This document shows positions 46,485 through 53,856 of a DNA stretch of 64,000 bases, one piece after another. The position numbers and the translations under genes are program-made. Origin of the DNA: Desulforamulus ruminis DSM 2154 (GTDB lineage Bacteria > Bacillota > Desulfotomaculia > Desulfotomaculales > Desulfotomaculaceae); assembly GCF_000215085.1 (NCBI RefSeq), contig NC_015589.1, forward strand, positions 3,484,120-3,548,119, read 5' to 3'. The notes below the pieces were generated by a model that worked only from the letters and a program-made list of their open reading frames with translations, made no database searches and was not told where the DNA came from. How positions within the stretch are numbered: position 1 is the stretch's first letter; the number at the start of each line of letters is the position of its first letter.

Positions 46485-46673
46485 ATCCTTGCCCCTCCCT
46501 GAAACATTAATCATACTGCAATGGTATCACGACATTTTTTTCTTCTCGTTAAAACGGTGCAAAGTTAGGAAAATTGTAGTATTCTTGTTATATTTAAAGG
46601 TATTGTCCTCAGGGGCAGGGCAATGATTTTTCTTTTTTCTTTGTTATTTCGACATATTTTTATTACAAAATCC

Positions 46674-46856
46674 TTAACTGCTCATGCTTTTGTGCAGCAT
46701 TTCAATATACTCAATTTGTAATTGGATCAACTCCCTCTTCCTTCTCTCCAACTGTGCCTTTACCTGGGGATCGGTGGTTTTATCCAGTTGTTCATAAATG
46801 TCCAAAATCACATCCAGCTCCCTTTGAAAGGCTTCACGAATTTCTTGACGGTCCAT
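46674..46856 (-). CDS. Small coiled-coil protein under a c-di-GMP riboswitch
   Basis: A 60-aa highly charged helix (EIREAFQRELDVILDIYEQLDK, then VKAQLERRKRELIQLQIEYIEMLHKSM), probably a coiled coil. The ATG at 46856 has GGAGGACGAAGG before it. A c-di-GMP-I riboswitch ends 75 bases upstream on the same strand, so expression should follow c-di-GMP. A reading frame that extends upstream merely reads through the riboswitch and is not real. Family not recognised. Confidence 0.75.
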   Translation of the reverse strand: MDRQEIREAFQRELDVILDIYEQLDKTTDPQVKAQLERRKRELIQLQIEYIEMLHKSMSS

Positions 46857-46930
46857 CCTTCGTCCTCCTTTTTTAAATGAATTAAAAAATGAAAAACGCA
46901 GAGACTCCCGCCCTGTGTGATAAAACAGTT

Positions 46931-47010
46931 TTGGCAGCCTGGCAACCGTTCCCTTCGGGATTAGGCCCATGGCTTTGCGTCCTTACCTTTCGATAAGTTT
47001 GCCTTTATCG
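46931..47010 (-). ncRNA. c-di-GMP-I (GEMM) riboswitch
   Basis: The minus strand has the class I consensus in order: GGCAAACT, a GAAA tetraloop in the first stem, GGACGCAAAGCCATGGGCCTAA, then CCGAAGGG and GGTTGCCAGGCTGCC. The expression platform between it and the 60-aa gene includes CAGGG/CTCTG followed by TTTTTCATTTTTT, a possible weak terminator. Confidence 0.92.
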
Positions 47011-47194
47011 TCTCTTTATTTTATAGGTAAAAAGTCCCATAGACAGGACTATTTTCCTACTCATTCTATCCTTTTTTTACATCTTTTTCAATATCCATGC
47101 CCTTTCTTTCCCCTGAAAAAATTAAAGGAGCTGTCAAAATGAACACAGTTGGTTCCTTTTGTCCAGCCTCCTATTGACTAAAATAAAAAGAATA

Positions 47195-47287
47195 GAACAC
47201 GGATTTTACGGATTTCCACGGATCCCACGGATTAAATAATATTTTAAAAATCCGCGCAAATCCGTATAATCCGTTAAATTCGTGTTC
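47195..47287. repeat. Imperfect inverted repeat built of ACGGATT units
   Basis: GAACACGGATTTTACGGATT at the left pairs with AATCCGTTAAATTCGTGTTC at the right; arms of about 38 bases surround an AT loop. The motif ACGGAT occurs several times in each arm. There is no gene inside. It looks like a dispersed, MITE- or REP-like intergenic element. The flanks (47011-47194 and 47288-47377) hold nothing else recognisable. Confidence 0.65.
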
Positions 47288-47377
47288 CATTTCTTTAGTC
47301 TGTTGTTCGTTGTTATTTGCCCGTTCTCTGGCGTCTTTTTTAATCGTAGTTTTACGATTAATCTGGCTTGCGCATTT

Positions 47378-48124
47378 TTAATACGGCGTCACGTCCTCTA
47401 TATCCTCCGGGAGCAGCCTGTCCGAGTTTCCGCCCTGCATAATCCTGGAAGCGGCATTACGGTAGGCCCTGTCTATCAGATTTTTAGCATACCGGGCATT
47501 GCCCAATTGTCCGATCCGATCTTTTTTTTGTACCAGCAACTGAAGAAGTTTTTCTCTGGCTCCGGCAGTCATGGTTAACTGGTATTCATCCGCCATTTTC
47601 TCAGCCACCTGTACCAGCTCATCCGGGGTAAAATCGGGGAAATACAGTGTCCGGGCCACCTCTGAAGCGCACCCCGCCTTCTCCAGCAGCAGGTCCATTT
47701 CTTCCTTGCTGCCGGATAGCACCACCCGGACTTCTGTCTGCTCCATCATTTGCTCAAACTTTTTCCCGGTCAACCGGTAAACTTCCGGGGCGTCATCAAC
47801 GAAAAGAATGCCTCCCTTTGCCTTTTCCATAGCCAACGCTAATTTATGCAGGGCTTCCTCCTGAGATAACCCGGCCATGTCATCCCTGTCCAGTTCAACA
47901 AAAAGACCCCTTTGGGCAATTCCCATTCTCCCCAATACTCTTCCCATCATCCGGGCCACCGCAACCTTCCCCCTGCCGGGATTCCCTACAAAGGCGTAAT
48001 GCACCGGCCTTCTTGATATAGAAAGATCCCTGGCCATTTCCCGGAGAGTTTCTTTATAGGGTGCCAGTCCCACCAGATCATCCATTCCCTTGAGAATATC
48101 TTCAATGTTGATGCTTTGTAACAT
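47378..48124 (-). CDS. AAA+ protein related to SpoVK/CbbX, with altered Walker motifs
   Basis: A 248-aa single AAA+ domain: DDLVGLAPYKETLREMARDL, Walker A GNPGRGKVAVAR, Walker B GGILFVDDAPEVY, and a C-terminal lid (FTPDELVQVAEKMADEYQLTM, then NARYAKNLIDRAYRNAASRI). Active SpoVK/CbbX proteins have GTGKT and IDEA. Here the P-loop Thr is Val and the catalytic Glu is Asp, so ATP turnover may be lost or reduced. The ATG at 48124 has AAGGGGT upstream. Role unknown. Confidence 0.82.
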   Translation of the reverse strand: MLQSINIEDILKGMDDLVGLAPYKETLREMARDLSISRRPVHYAFVGNPGRGKVAVARMMGRVLGRMGIAQRGLFVELDRDDMAGLSQEEALHKLALAMEKAKGGILFVDDAPEVYRLTGKKFEQMMEQTEVRVVLSGSKEEMDLLLEKAGCASEVARTLYFPDFTPDELVQVAEKMADEYQLTMTAGAREKLLQLLVQKKDRIGQLGNARYAKNLIDRAYRNAASRIMQGGNSDRLLPEDIEDVTPY

Positions 48125-48171
48125 GTTCACACCCCTTGTTATTTTTTACTCCTCTTTCCGCTGATGGATTT

Positions 48172-48209
48172 TTATAAAAAGGGACTCCATGATGGATCAT
48201 GCAGTCCCT
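48172..48209 (-). terminator. Intrinsic terminator
   Basis: AGGGACTGCATGATCC and a near-complement ending AGTCCCT, then TTTTTAT on the minus strand, 45 bases after the DUF5362 gene. Confidence 0.85.
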
Positions 48210-48253
48210 GCAGTTATTTAAATTATAGTCTTCCCCGCTGACTTAAACAATCT

Positions 48254-48604
48254 CTAAAGGGAATTTAGCAGGGCCAACCCCGCAAACATTCCGGTAAGCA
48301 TTCCCAGCAAGGAAAGAGCCAATACAATGATAATTAAAATACCCTGGATTTTAAAATAGGAATTTAAACTGGCAAAAAGCATATTCAGCTTGGCCTCATC
48401 TTGTTCCGATGCCAGAAACTCATCGGCATACTTTTTCGCATTCCGGAGTTTTATCCCCAGCACAATGGTAATAATACCAGGAATCGCGCCGATAATGAAA
48501 GCAAAAACACCGGCCAGGGCCGATAAAGCCCCGAATATAATGGTCATAAGTCCTACAAAGCCTGCCCACTTACTCATTTGTTCCAGATATTCCCGACCGA
48601 CCAA
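48254..48604 (-). CDS. DUF5362-like membrane protein
   Basis: A 116-aa protein with three membrane helices (two close together at about 12-50 and one at about 86-114). The loop KLRNAKKYADEFLASEQDEAKLNMLFASLNSYFKIQGI matches my memory of DUF5362. The TTG start has GGGGGTG 7 bases upstream; an ATG ten codons later is an alternative. Function unknown. Confidence 0.7.
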   Translation of the reverse strand: MVGREYLEQMSKWAGFVGLMTIIFGALSALAGVFAFIIGAIPGIITIVLGIKLRNAKKYADEFLASEQDEAKLNMLFASLNSYFKIQGILIIIVLALSLLGMLTGMFAGLALLNSL

Positions 48605-48789
48605 AAAAACACCCCCTTGATAGCATTTTACTTCAGTCTATTCTTGGGGGATTGTCCTTGATACCAATTCATTACAAGACTCAAGCAGCACTCCTTTTGC
48701 CGTTTTCCTGTCAAATATAAAAAACGCCCTTCCCGGTCCCAGGGAAAGACCGGATTATGTTTTTCCGCATATCTCTACACTTTTCTACT

Positions 48790-48840
48790 TTATCCACATG
48801 TTTCTGATTTATCCACAGAGTTATACACAATTTATCCCCG
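48790..48840 (+). promoter_or_regulatory. Cluster of DnaA boxes
   Basis: Perfect or near-perfect DnaA boxes on one strand: TTATCCACA (48790 and 48809), TTATACACA (48821) and a weaker TTATCCCCG (48832), spaced 19, 12 and 11 bases. No dnaA, dnaN or other origin gene is nearby. Upstream, 48733-48755 has a CCGGTC/GACCGG inverted repeat. The stretch 48605-48953 holds no gene. Confidence 0.65.
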
Positions 48841-48953
48841 AAAGTTATTAAACCACTGAGACTTCCGCACTAAGACCGCTGAAAAACAATGGTTCCCCGT
48901 CCTATTTCCTTATAAACACCGGGGTCCCCACCATGTCTTAGACGCTGTTAGAA

Positions 48954-49658
48954 TTAAATGACCGGTACCATACTCATGCTATGGTTCGCCATTTCGCTAA
49001 AATAAGCCCGGCGGGAATTATCAATATGTTCCCTGGCAACCCGCTCTGCCAGCACACCGTCCTTTCTTTTAATCGCTTCCAGCAGTTGCCGGTGCTCCCG
49101 GGTGGCTTCTTCAAGACGTCCGGGATGGCAGTAACCAACCCGGGTATACCTGGTTATATAGTCAATTAATGAGATAATCATCTCATATAACCGAGGGCTG
49201 CAGGCAGCCTGGTAAATCACCTTATGGAATTCCAGGTGCACCCCTTCCAGTTCTCCCAGCCTTTTTTTCAGGGCCAGTTGTTCAATGGCTTCCAGCCGCC
49301 CGGTTAAAGCATTCATTTCTTCCGGTTTAATCTTCTCCGCGGCCATGCGGGCCGCCAGACCCTCCAGCACAGCCCGGATGCGGTAGACCTCCATAACCTC
49401 CGTATCCGTTACCTGAGCCACCACAGCGCCAACTCTGGGAAGATTAACCACCAGACCCTCGGACTCCAGAATGCGGATGGCTTCCCGAACCGGAGTCCGG
49501 CTGACTCCCAGCAGTTGGGCAAACTTCCGTTCAATCAGCCGCTCCCCTGGCTTTAACCGGCCTTCTACAATGGCTTGCCGCAAGCGTTTATAAACCTTAT
49601 CCCGCACCTGGGGCTGGATTTCAATTTCCACCGGTGTAAGTCCGAATTCTTCAGGCAC
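48954..49658 (-). CDS. GntR-family regulator, FCD (FadR) subfamily
   Basis: A 234-aa transcription factor. The N-terminal winged HTH (about 17-85) has LRQAIVEGRLKPGERLIERKFAQLLGVSRTPVREAIRILESEGLV. The C-terminal FCD ligand domain (about 95-225) shows the metal-binding His pattern (FHKVIYQAA, REHRQLLEAI, REHIDNSRR). GTG start with AAGGGGG upstream. A palindrome just before the gene suggests autoregulation. Its effector and targets are not apparent from the neighbours. Confidence 0.92.
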   Translation of the reverse strand: MPEEFGLTPVEIEIQPQVRDKVYKRLRQAIVEGRLKPGERLIERKFAQLLGVSRTPVREAIRILESEGLVVNLPRVGAVVAQVTDTEVMEVYRIRAVLEGLAARMAAEKIKPEEMNALTGRLEAIEQLALKKRLGELEGVHLEFHKVIYQAACSPRLYEMIISLIDYITRYTRVGYCHPGRLEEATREHRQLLEAIKRKDGVLAERVAREHIDNSRRAYFSEMANHSMSMVPVI

Positions 49659-49671
49659 TTTTTAACCCCCT

Positions 49672-49690
49672 TTGGTATACCACATACCAA
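49672..49690. promoter_or_regulatory. Candidate operator of the GntR-FCD regulator
   Basis: TTGGTAT-accac-ATACCAA is a perfect 7-bp inverted repeat 14 bases before the regulator's start. TTGGTATACC resembles FadR-subfamily sites (T.GT....AC.A). Confidence 0.6.
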
Positions 49691-49821
49691 TCTTGAACCT
49701 ATACTACCCATTCCCGGAGATTAAAGCAATGGACGCTGCTCGTTGTATTGGCTTTATTTCTCTAAATAATCACTTATTATGAAGCCTATCTTGCAATTAC
49801 CTCCACTTTGACAGGGTATTG

Positions 49822-50568
49822 CTATATTTCTGTCAGAATAACCGGGCCTTCCGCAGTCACCGCCAAGGTATGCTCATACTGCACGCAAATGGAACCGTCC
49901 ACAGTTCTGGCGGTCCAACCGTCTTTATCCAATACCGCCTTCCATTTGCCCAGAGTGATCATGGGTTCGATGGCCAGGGTCATGCCGGCCTTAATCAAAG
50001 GGCCGGTGTTTGCTCTGCCAAAGTGAGGAATTTGCGGACTTTCCCACAAATTTTGCCCTACTCCGTGGCCGCAAAACTCCCGAACAACCCCATAACGGTA
50101 TTTCTCCGCATAGGTCTGGATGGCTGCTCCAATATCGCCAATGCGGTTTCCCGGTTGAGCCAGTTCAATCCCCAGGTATAGAGATTTCCGCCCTACCTCC
50201 ATCAACTGCCGGATCTCTTCCGAGACCTCCCCTACCGCATAGGTCCAAGCCGAATCCCCATGATACCCTTTATAAAAGGCCCCCACGTCAATGGTTACCA
50301 CATCCCCCTTTTGTAGAGGTTCCGGCCCGGGAAAACCATGGCAAATGACATCATTCAGGGCCACACAGATGGCGGCGGGAAACCCCTGATGCCCTTTAAA
50401 ACTGGGTGTGGCTCCCCTTTGACGAATATGCTTCTCCACAGTCTGATCCAACTCCAGGGTAGTTATCCCGGGTTTTATCCGTTCTGCCAGTATCCGGTGG
50501 CACTCCGCAACGATCCGGCCGGCCTCTCTCATAATCTCAATTTCCCGGGCCGATTTTAAGATAATCAA
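49822..50568 (-). CDS. map: Type I methionine aminopeptidase
   Basis: A 248-aa metalloenzyme removing N-terminal Met from new proteins. Dimetal ligands are visible: Asp in VTIDVGAFYKGYHGDSAW, His in EFCGHGVGQNLWE, Glu in TLAIEPMI and Glu in VQYEHTLAVT. CHGFPG is the usual substrate-pocket motif. TTG start with GGGGGATCC upstream. This copy is not next to secY or infA as the main map usually is, so it may be a second paralogue. Confidence 0.94.
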   Translation of the reverse strand: MIILKSAREIEIMREAGRIVAECHRILAERIKPGITTLELDQTVEKHIRQRGATPSFKGHQGFPAAICVALNDVICHGFPGPEPLQKGDVVTIDVGAFYKGYHGDSAWTYAVGEVSEEIRQLMEVGRKSLYLGIELAQPGNRIGDIGAAIQTYAEKYRYGVVREFCGHGVGQNLWESPQIPHFGRANTGPLIKAGMTLAIEPMITLGKWKAVLDKDGWTARTVDGSICVQYEHTLAVTAEGPVILTEI

Positions 50569-50739
50569 TTTGGATCCCCCTAGTATAAATTTACTTTTTT
50601 GTTATTTACTTTATTTTAACGTTTGATATGATTATTTTGACAGCTTTTTCCCCAAAAGGGTTCATAAATTATGTATTTTTATTTTCCTTATGAAAGAATC
50701 ATGATTCGTCCTTAGCTTAAAGAAAGGGGGTGAGACGTT

Positions 50740-51114
50740 ATGAACACTGAAAAAAATCCCGTTGTGGAAAGAAGGCAGGGACCGGACCTCTGGGTCAAGT
50801 TTTTAAAAGCCGCTGCCATTCTTGTTTGGTTGGCCATGCTGGTCATTCTTCTAATTATTGATCAGGCCAAACCGGAGTTTGAAAATTTCTTCAGCCGGTT
50901 GTTCAACGTTACTTTAAGACAGGACTGGGATACGGATATTTTGGCCTATGCCTTTTATTTAAGTGTACTGATGCTTATCTTCTCGATCTTTACTCTGCTG
51001 GTGAACCGAAAGCGCCACCGCCGGAAGAGCGACCGTTACAGCCGCTCGGTGATTATCATGATTTTCTTTTCCACGGCTGTTATTCTCTTCTATTTTATAA
51101 AAACCTATTTATAA
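50740..51114 (+). CDS. Hypothetical three-helix membrane protein
   Basis: A 124-aa protein with three membrane helices (AAAILVWLAMLVILLII, YAFYLSVLMLIFSIFTLLV and VIIMIFFSTAVILFYFI) and a basic loop RKRHRRKSDRYSR. AAAGGGGGTGAG precedes the ATG. Family not recognised. Confidence 0.75.
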   Translation: MNTEKNPVVERRQGPDLWVKFLKAAAILVWLAMLVILLIIDQAKPEFENFFSRLFNVTLRQDWDTDILAYAFYLSVLMLIFSIFTLLVNRKRHRRKSDRYSRSVIIMIFFSTAVILFYFIKTYL

Positions 51115-51228
51115 ATATAAAAAGAGGCCGGAGCATTTTTCATCACCTTTGTATAAGACTAAAAAGGAAGAAATGCCGGGATCGATCTAAATGCCAACCA
51201 ATCATCTTAATATTCCAGCTAAAAATCA

Positions 51229-51426
51229 TCATGTTCCCTCTTCTTTTGTATTACAAGTATCTACGATTTTACGGACCAAAATCTCCATCTCACCAACTTC
51301 CCTTAAAATTAAAGGAGAATAATCTACTTTCTTCCGCTCAATGTTTAATAGAAGATATCCTTTGATAATGGTAATCTTATCAAACATTTCACTGCAAATT
51401 TCGGCAACGGCCTTTTCCCTGCTCAT
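51229..51426 (-). CDS. Small protein resembling a degenerate histidine-kinase DHp helix pair
   Basis: A 65-aa protein. AEICSEMFDKITIIKGYLLLN followed by YSPLILREVGEMEILVRKIVD resembles the HisKA two-helix hairpin (A..I.HE..N.LT...GYL.L ... I..E......I..), but the phospho-accepting His is absent. AAAGGA lies 8 bases before the ATG at 51426. It could be a stand-alone dimer or a phosphotransfer decoy; this is tentative. Confidence 0.55.
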   Translation of the reverse strand: MSREKAVAEICSEMFDKITIIKGYLLLNIERKKVDYSPLILREVGEMEILVRKIVDTCNTKEEGT

Positions 51427-51551
51427 TAAAAGTATCCTTTCAAAAATCAAGGATTTATATCTATCATATGATCTGTAATGTAATCTCTAATAAACTTGTT
51501 CTATTTTATATAGAAAATCCCCCGAATAAAAGAAACATTTAAGCAGAAAAG

Positions 51552-51592
51552 TGAAAGGCCGTAAATTTCTTGCATCCAGAAATTTACGGCTC
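51552..51592 (-). terminator. Intrinsic terminator after the 43-aa gene
   Basis: GCCGTAAATTTCT-ggatgca-AGAAATTTACGGC (13 bp) then CTTTCACTTTT on the minus strand. Confidence 0.85.
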
Positions 51593-51615
51593 AAGTCTTA
51601 CGAAACCTATCTTTT

Positions 51616-51747
51616 TCATATTTTTTGTAGCTTGGTATTAACCTCAATCTCCAACTGTTTTATTTGTTGTTCAAGATCCTCTCCGTTGATAATGCCTAAA
51701 TTTGTCATTTCCTGGTGGAGGGATTCCCACTCGGATTGATTCTTCAA
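51616..51747 (-). CDS. 43-aa small helical protein
   Basis: TTG start at 51747 with GGAGGGG 6 bases upstream. The product is KNQSEWESLHQEMTNLG, then INGEDLEQQIKQLEIEVNTKLQKI, an amphipathic coiled coil. The size recalls Spo0E-type phosphatases, but their SQELD motif is absent, so it is left unassigned. A strong terminator follows the stop. Confidence 0.55.
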   Translation of the reverse strand: MKNQSEWESLHQEMTNLGIINGEDLEQQIKQLEIEVNTKLQKI

Positions 51748-51860
51748 ACTTAACCCCTCCGTCTCTTTTATTTTTCTCATAATATTTTTTTACTAGAAGG
51801 AACTCTATACTTTTTGTTGAATTAAACAAAATGAATGTTTTAAATTAGGATGTGTGATTG

Positions 51861-51902
51861 TTGACGTTTGACTGTTGCCGCAGTCAAACGTCAATTTTTA
51901 TT
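51861..51902 (+). terminator. Strong orphan hairpin near the prophage edge
   Basis: TTGACGTTTGACTG-ttgccg-CAGTCAAACGTCAA is a perfect 14-bp stem followed by TTTTTATT. No plus-strand gene lies directly upstream. The remaining non-coding sequence to 52172 is AT-rich with nothing recognisable; the prophage border may lie here. Confidence 0.6.
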
Positions 51903-52172
51903 CTCGGTTTTCTGCCGCACCCCCTTAAGCTTAATTTTAATTTATGAGATTTTTTAAAGAGGATTATTCTAGCAATGGGATTTAAAATCCTGTATTTTTT
52001 TACATAAATAGTAAAATTTTTCAAGTTAGTCTGTATTATTGCAAAATTTTACTATTAATATTTATTATTATTTTTAAGATTAGCATCTTTAGAAACCATC
52101 CTTTGGAAATGTTTGTTAAGCACTTCTTATTTTAAACCAAACATTTGTTCTGTGCAACCTTTAAAAAATGAT

Positions 52173-52493
52173 TTATCTCAGGGTAATCTTCTGCGGTTTT
52201 TCGTCCTTCCACTCCAGTCCTTTAATTTTTCCCAGTTCCCAGGCCGCCACAGCATAACCTCCCAGGGTTAAACCCGTCGGCACCGCCTCCCGCCAAGGCA
52301 TTTGCAGGAACAGGAAAGCTGCAGCCAGCCCCCAGACCAAAGCTAAAAGAGGCGCCACACCCTTAAGACTTGGCAGCAACCGATAAGTAACCCAAACTAA
52401 AATCAGAATAACCGGTACAAAAGGAATTGCTTTAGCAGGCACAAATACCTGCAGCAGTCCGCCAAAATTCTCAAAAATAACACTAATATCCAT
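52173..52493 (-). CDS. Putative holin
   Basis: A 106-aa hydrophobic protein with three membrane helices (IPFVPVILILVWVTYRLL, VAPLLALVWGLAAAFLFL, LTLGGYAVAAWELG) and a charged C-terminus, typical of phage holins. Its ATG overlaps the stop of the amidase gene (TAATG). Last gene of the lysis module. Holin families vary strongly, so the call rests on context. Confidence 0.75.
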   Translation of the reverse strand: MDISVIFENFGGLLQVFVPAKAIPFVPVILILVWVTYRLLPSLKGVAPLLALVWGLAAAFLFLQMPWREAVPTGLTLGGYAVAAWELGKIKGLEWKDEKPQKITLR

Positions 52494-53071
52494 TATGCTT
52501 CTCCTTCCAATGACAGAGTCACCATCAACCCGTAAGCAATTTCATTGGCTAAGCCGTCTAAAAAATCATGGTTTTTCAGCAATTGGGCATCGCCAGTATG
52601 ATCCATAAACAGGCATTCCAAAAGAACCGCCGGCATATGGGTCAGGCGAAGAACCGCAAAATCGGCATATTTACACCCGCGATCTTTCACCTTATGCCGG
52701 GCCAGATACTGCATAATCTGACTGTGCAGCCGGTTCCTCAAAGCATCCGCCGGTTTATTTTTAGCAGCCGGGTGAACAAAACTTTCAAAGCCTTCACCGC
52801 CACCGGCGTTCACATGAAGGGATAAATAAAAATCCGCCTTTAGGCGGTTGGCTTCCTGGGGCGGCTTGTATAATTCATCTCGGGCAGTGCTTTTAGGGTT
52901 GCTCAGAGAGGGTTGCACGATGATAATCTCCGCATTCCTTCCGGCTAACTTCTCCTTCACCCTTTGAGCCAGTTCCCAGACAATAAACTTTTCCACCAGC
53001 CCGTTGGCAACCGCTCCGGGGTCCTGGCCCCCATGCCCCGGGTCCAGAACAATGATTTTTTTATTCTTCAC
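52493..53071 (-). CDS. Phage N-acetylmuramoyl-L-alanine amidase (amidase 3)
   Basis: A 192-aa Zn-dependent endolysin. Zn-site motifs: VLDPGHGGQDPGAV, VEKFIVWELAQRV with the second ligand Glu nearby, SLHVNAGGGEGFESFVH, and the catalytic Glu in PAVLLECLFMDHTGDAQLL. There is no cell-wall-binding domain. The GTG at 53071 follows GGAGAGG; an earlier in-frame start is unlikely. It lies between the XhlA-like gene and the holin. Confidence 0.9.
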   Translation of the reverse strand: MKNKKIIVLDPGHGGQDPGAVANGLVEKFIVWELAQRVKEKLAGRNAEIIIVQPSLSNPKSTARDELYKPPQEANRLKADFYLSLHVNAGGGEGFESFVHPAAKNKPADALRNRLHSQIMQYLARHKVKDRGCKYADFAVLRLTHMPAVLLECLFMDHTGDAQLLKNHDFLDGLANEIAYGLMVTLSLEGEA

Positions 53072-53085
53072 CCCAACCTCTCCTT

Positions 53086-53403
53086 TTACTGTGGCCAATA
53101 TTTCAGCACCAGCCCAATGCCCACGCCGATACCGCCCCATTTGGCCAATTGCAGCATCAGGGTGGTGATTTTATCATCCTGTTTCTCATTCCGGGACTCC
53201 TGCCTGCTGCAACACTTCTCCCGGTACCGCTCGCACTCCTGACGGTTCACGGCGTCCCGCTGGTGGTCCAGGCGCTCATAGATCTGTTTAATTTCCTCCC
53301 GGGTCTCTTCCCGCTGCTTGGTCAGAGCCACCTCAATCTTCTCTAACCATTTCACCACATTACTCAGTTCATTTTTCAATACGTTGATATCCTCCGGCGG
53401 CAC
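53086..53403 (-). CDS. XhlA-like haemolysin/holin-associated protein
   Basis: A 105-aa protein: a long coiled coil (about 10-75; NELSNVVKWLEKIEVALTKQREETREEIKQIYERLDH) with Cys residues (QECERYREKCCSRQ) and one C-terminal membrane helix (LAKWGGIGVGIGLVLKYW). This is the XhlA layout of PBSX, which works with the holin in lysis. The GTG at 53403 follows GGGGGTGG; a start at 53427 lacks a site. Confidence 0.8.
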   Translation of the reverse strand: MPPEDINVLKNELSNVVKWLEKIEVALTKQREETREEIKQIYERLDHQRDAVNRQECERYREKCCSRQESRNEKQDDKITTLMLQLAKWGGIGVGIGLVLKYWPQ

Positions 53404-53522
53404 AAGCCCACCCCCTATGTCATTCACTTGCTAGTAATCAATACCGGTACTGCATCTCTAAATTGTTAATGATGGGCTGCCCCGTTATCCGTTAAATGAA
53501 TCTTGCCCGTTGTCTCAACAGT

Positions 53523-53846
53523 CTAACGGCTCTTTCCGGCGTTCAAAAAATTCAGCAGCTTCCGAATACCATTCTTCGTCCGCCCTCTTTGCATCTGCTT
53601 TATCATTTCTTCCTGCTCCATAATCCGCCTCTGCCGGTCCTGTTCCCTCAGGAAATCAATGAACTGCATGTACTCCTCCGGACTGATTTCCTGTAACTCC
53701 GCATGATCCGGCAGTTCCACCTGATCCTCCAGCGGAAAAACCACCTCGGATTCCCCTTCATAGCCGATAACAAAATGGACCGGCAGATTACCATACTGCA
53801 CGGTCCCGTCTTCCCTCACCTGCTTTTGTGTTTTAAAATACCGCAT
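53523..53846 (-). CDS. Phage tail-region hypothetical protein
   Basis: A 107-aa protein, beta-rich at first (TQKQVREDGTVQYGNLPVHFVIGYEGESEVVFPLED) and then a charged helix. Many Firmicute prophages have such a gene between fibre and lysis genes. GGAGGGGAAGC precedes the ATG. Function unknown. Confidence 0.7.
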   Translation of the reverse strand: MRYFKTQKQVREDGTVQYGNLPVHFVIGYEGESEVVFPLEDQVELPDHAELQEISPEEYMQFIDFLREQDRQRRIMEQEEMIKQMQRGRTKNGIRKLLNFLNAGKSR

Positions 53847-53856
53847 GCTTCCCCTC

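Noticed and set aside
46857-46970. Upstream extension of the 60-aa protein into a 98-aa protein
   Set aside because: The extra 38 residues are a translation of the c-di-GMP riboswitch and its expression platform; the ATG at 46856 has a strong ribosome binding site.
51616-51747. Spo0E-type aspartyl-phosphate phosphatase
   Set aside because: Size and helical nature fit, but the SQELD signature is missing.
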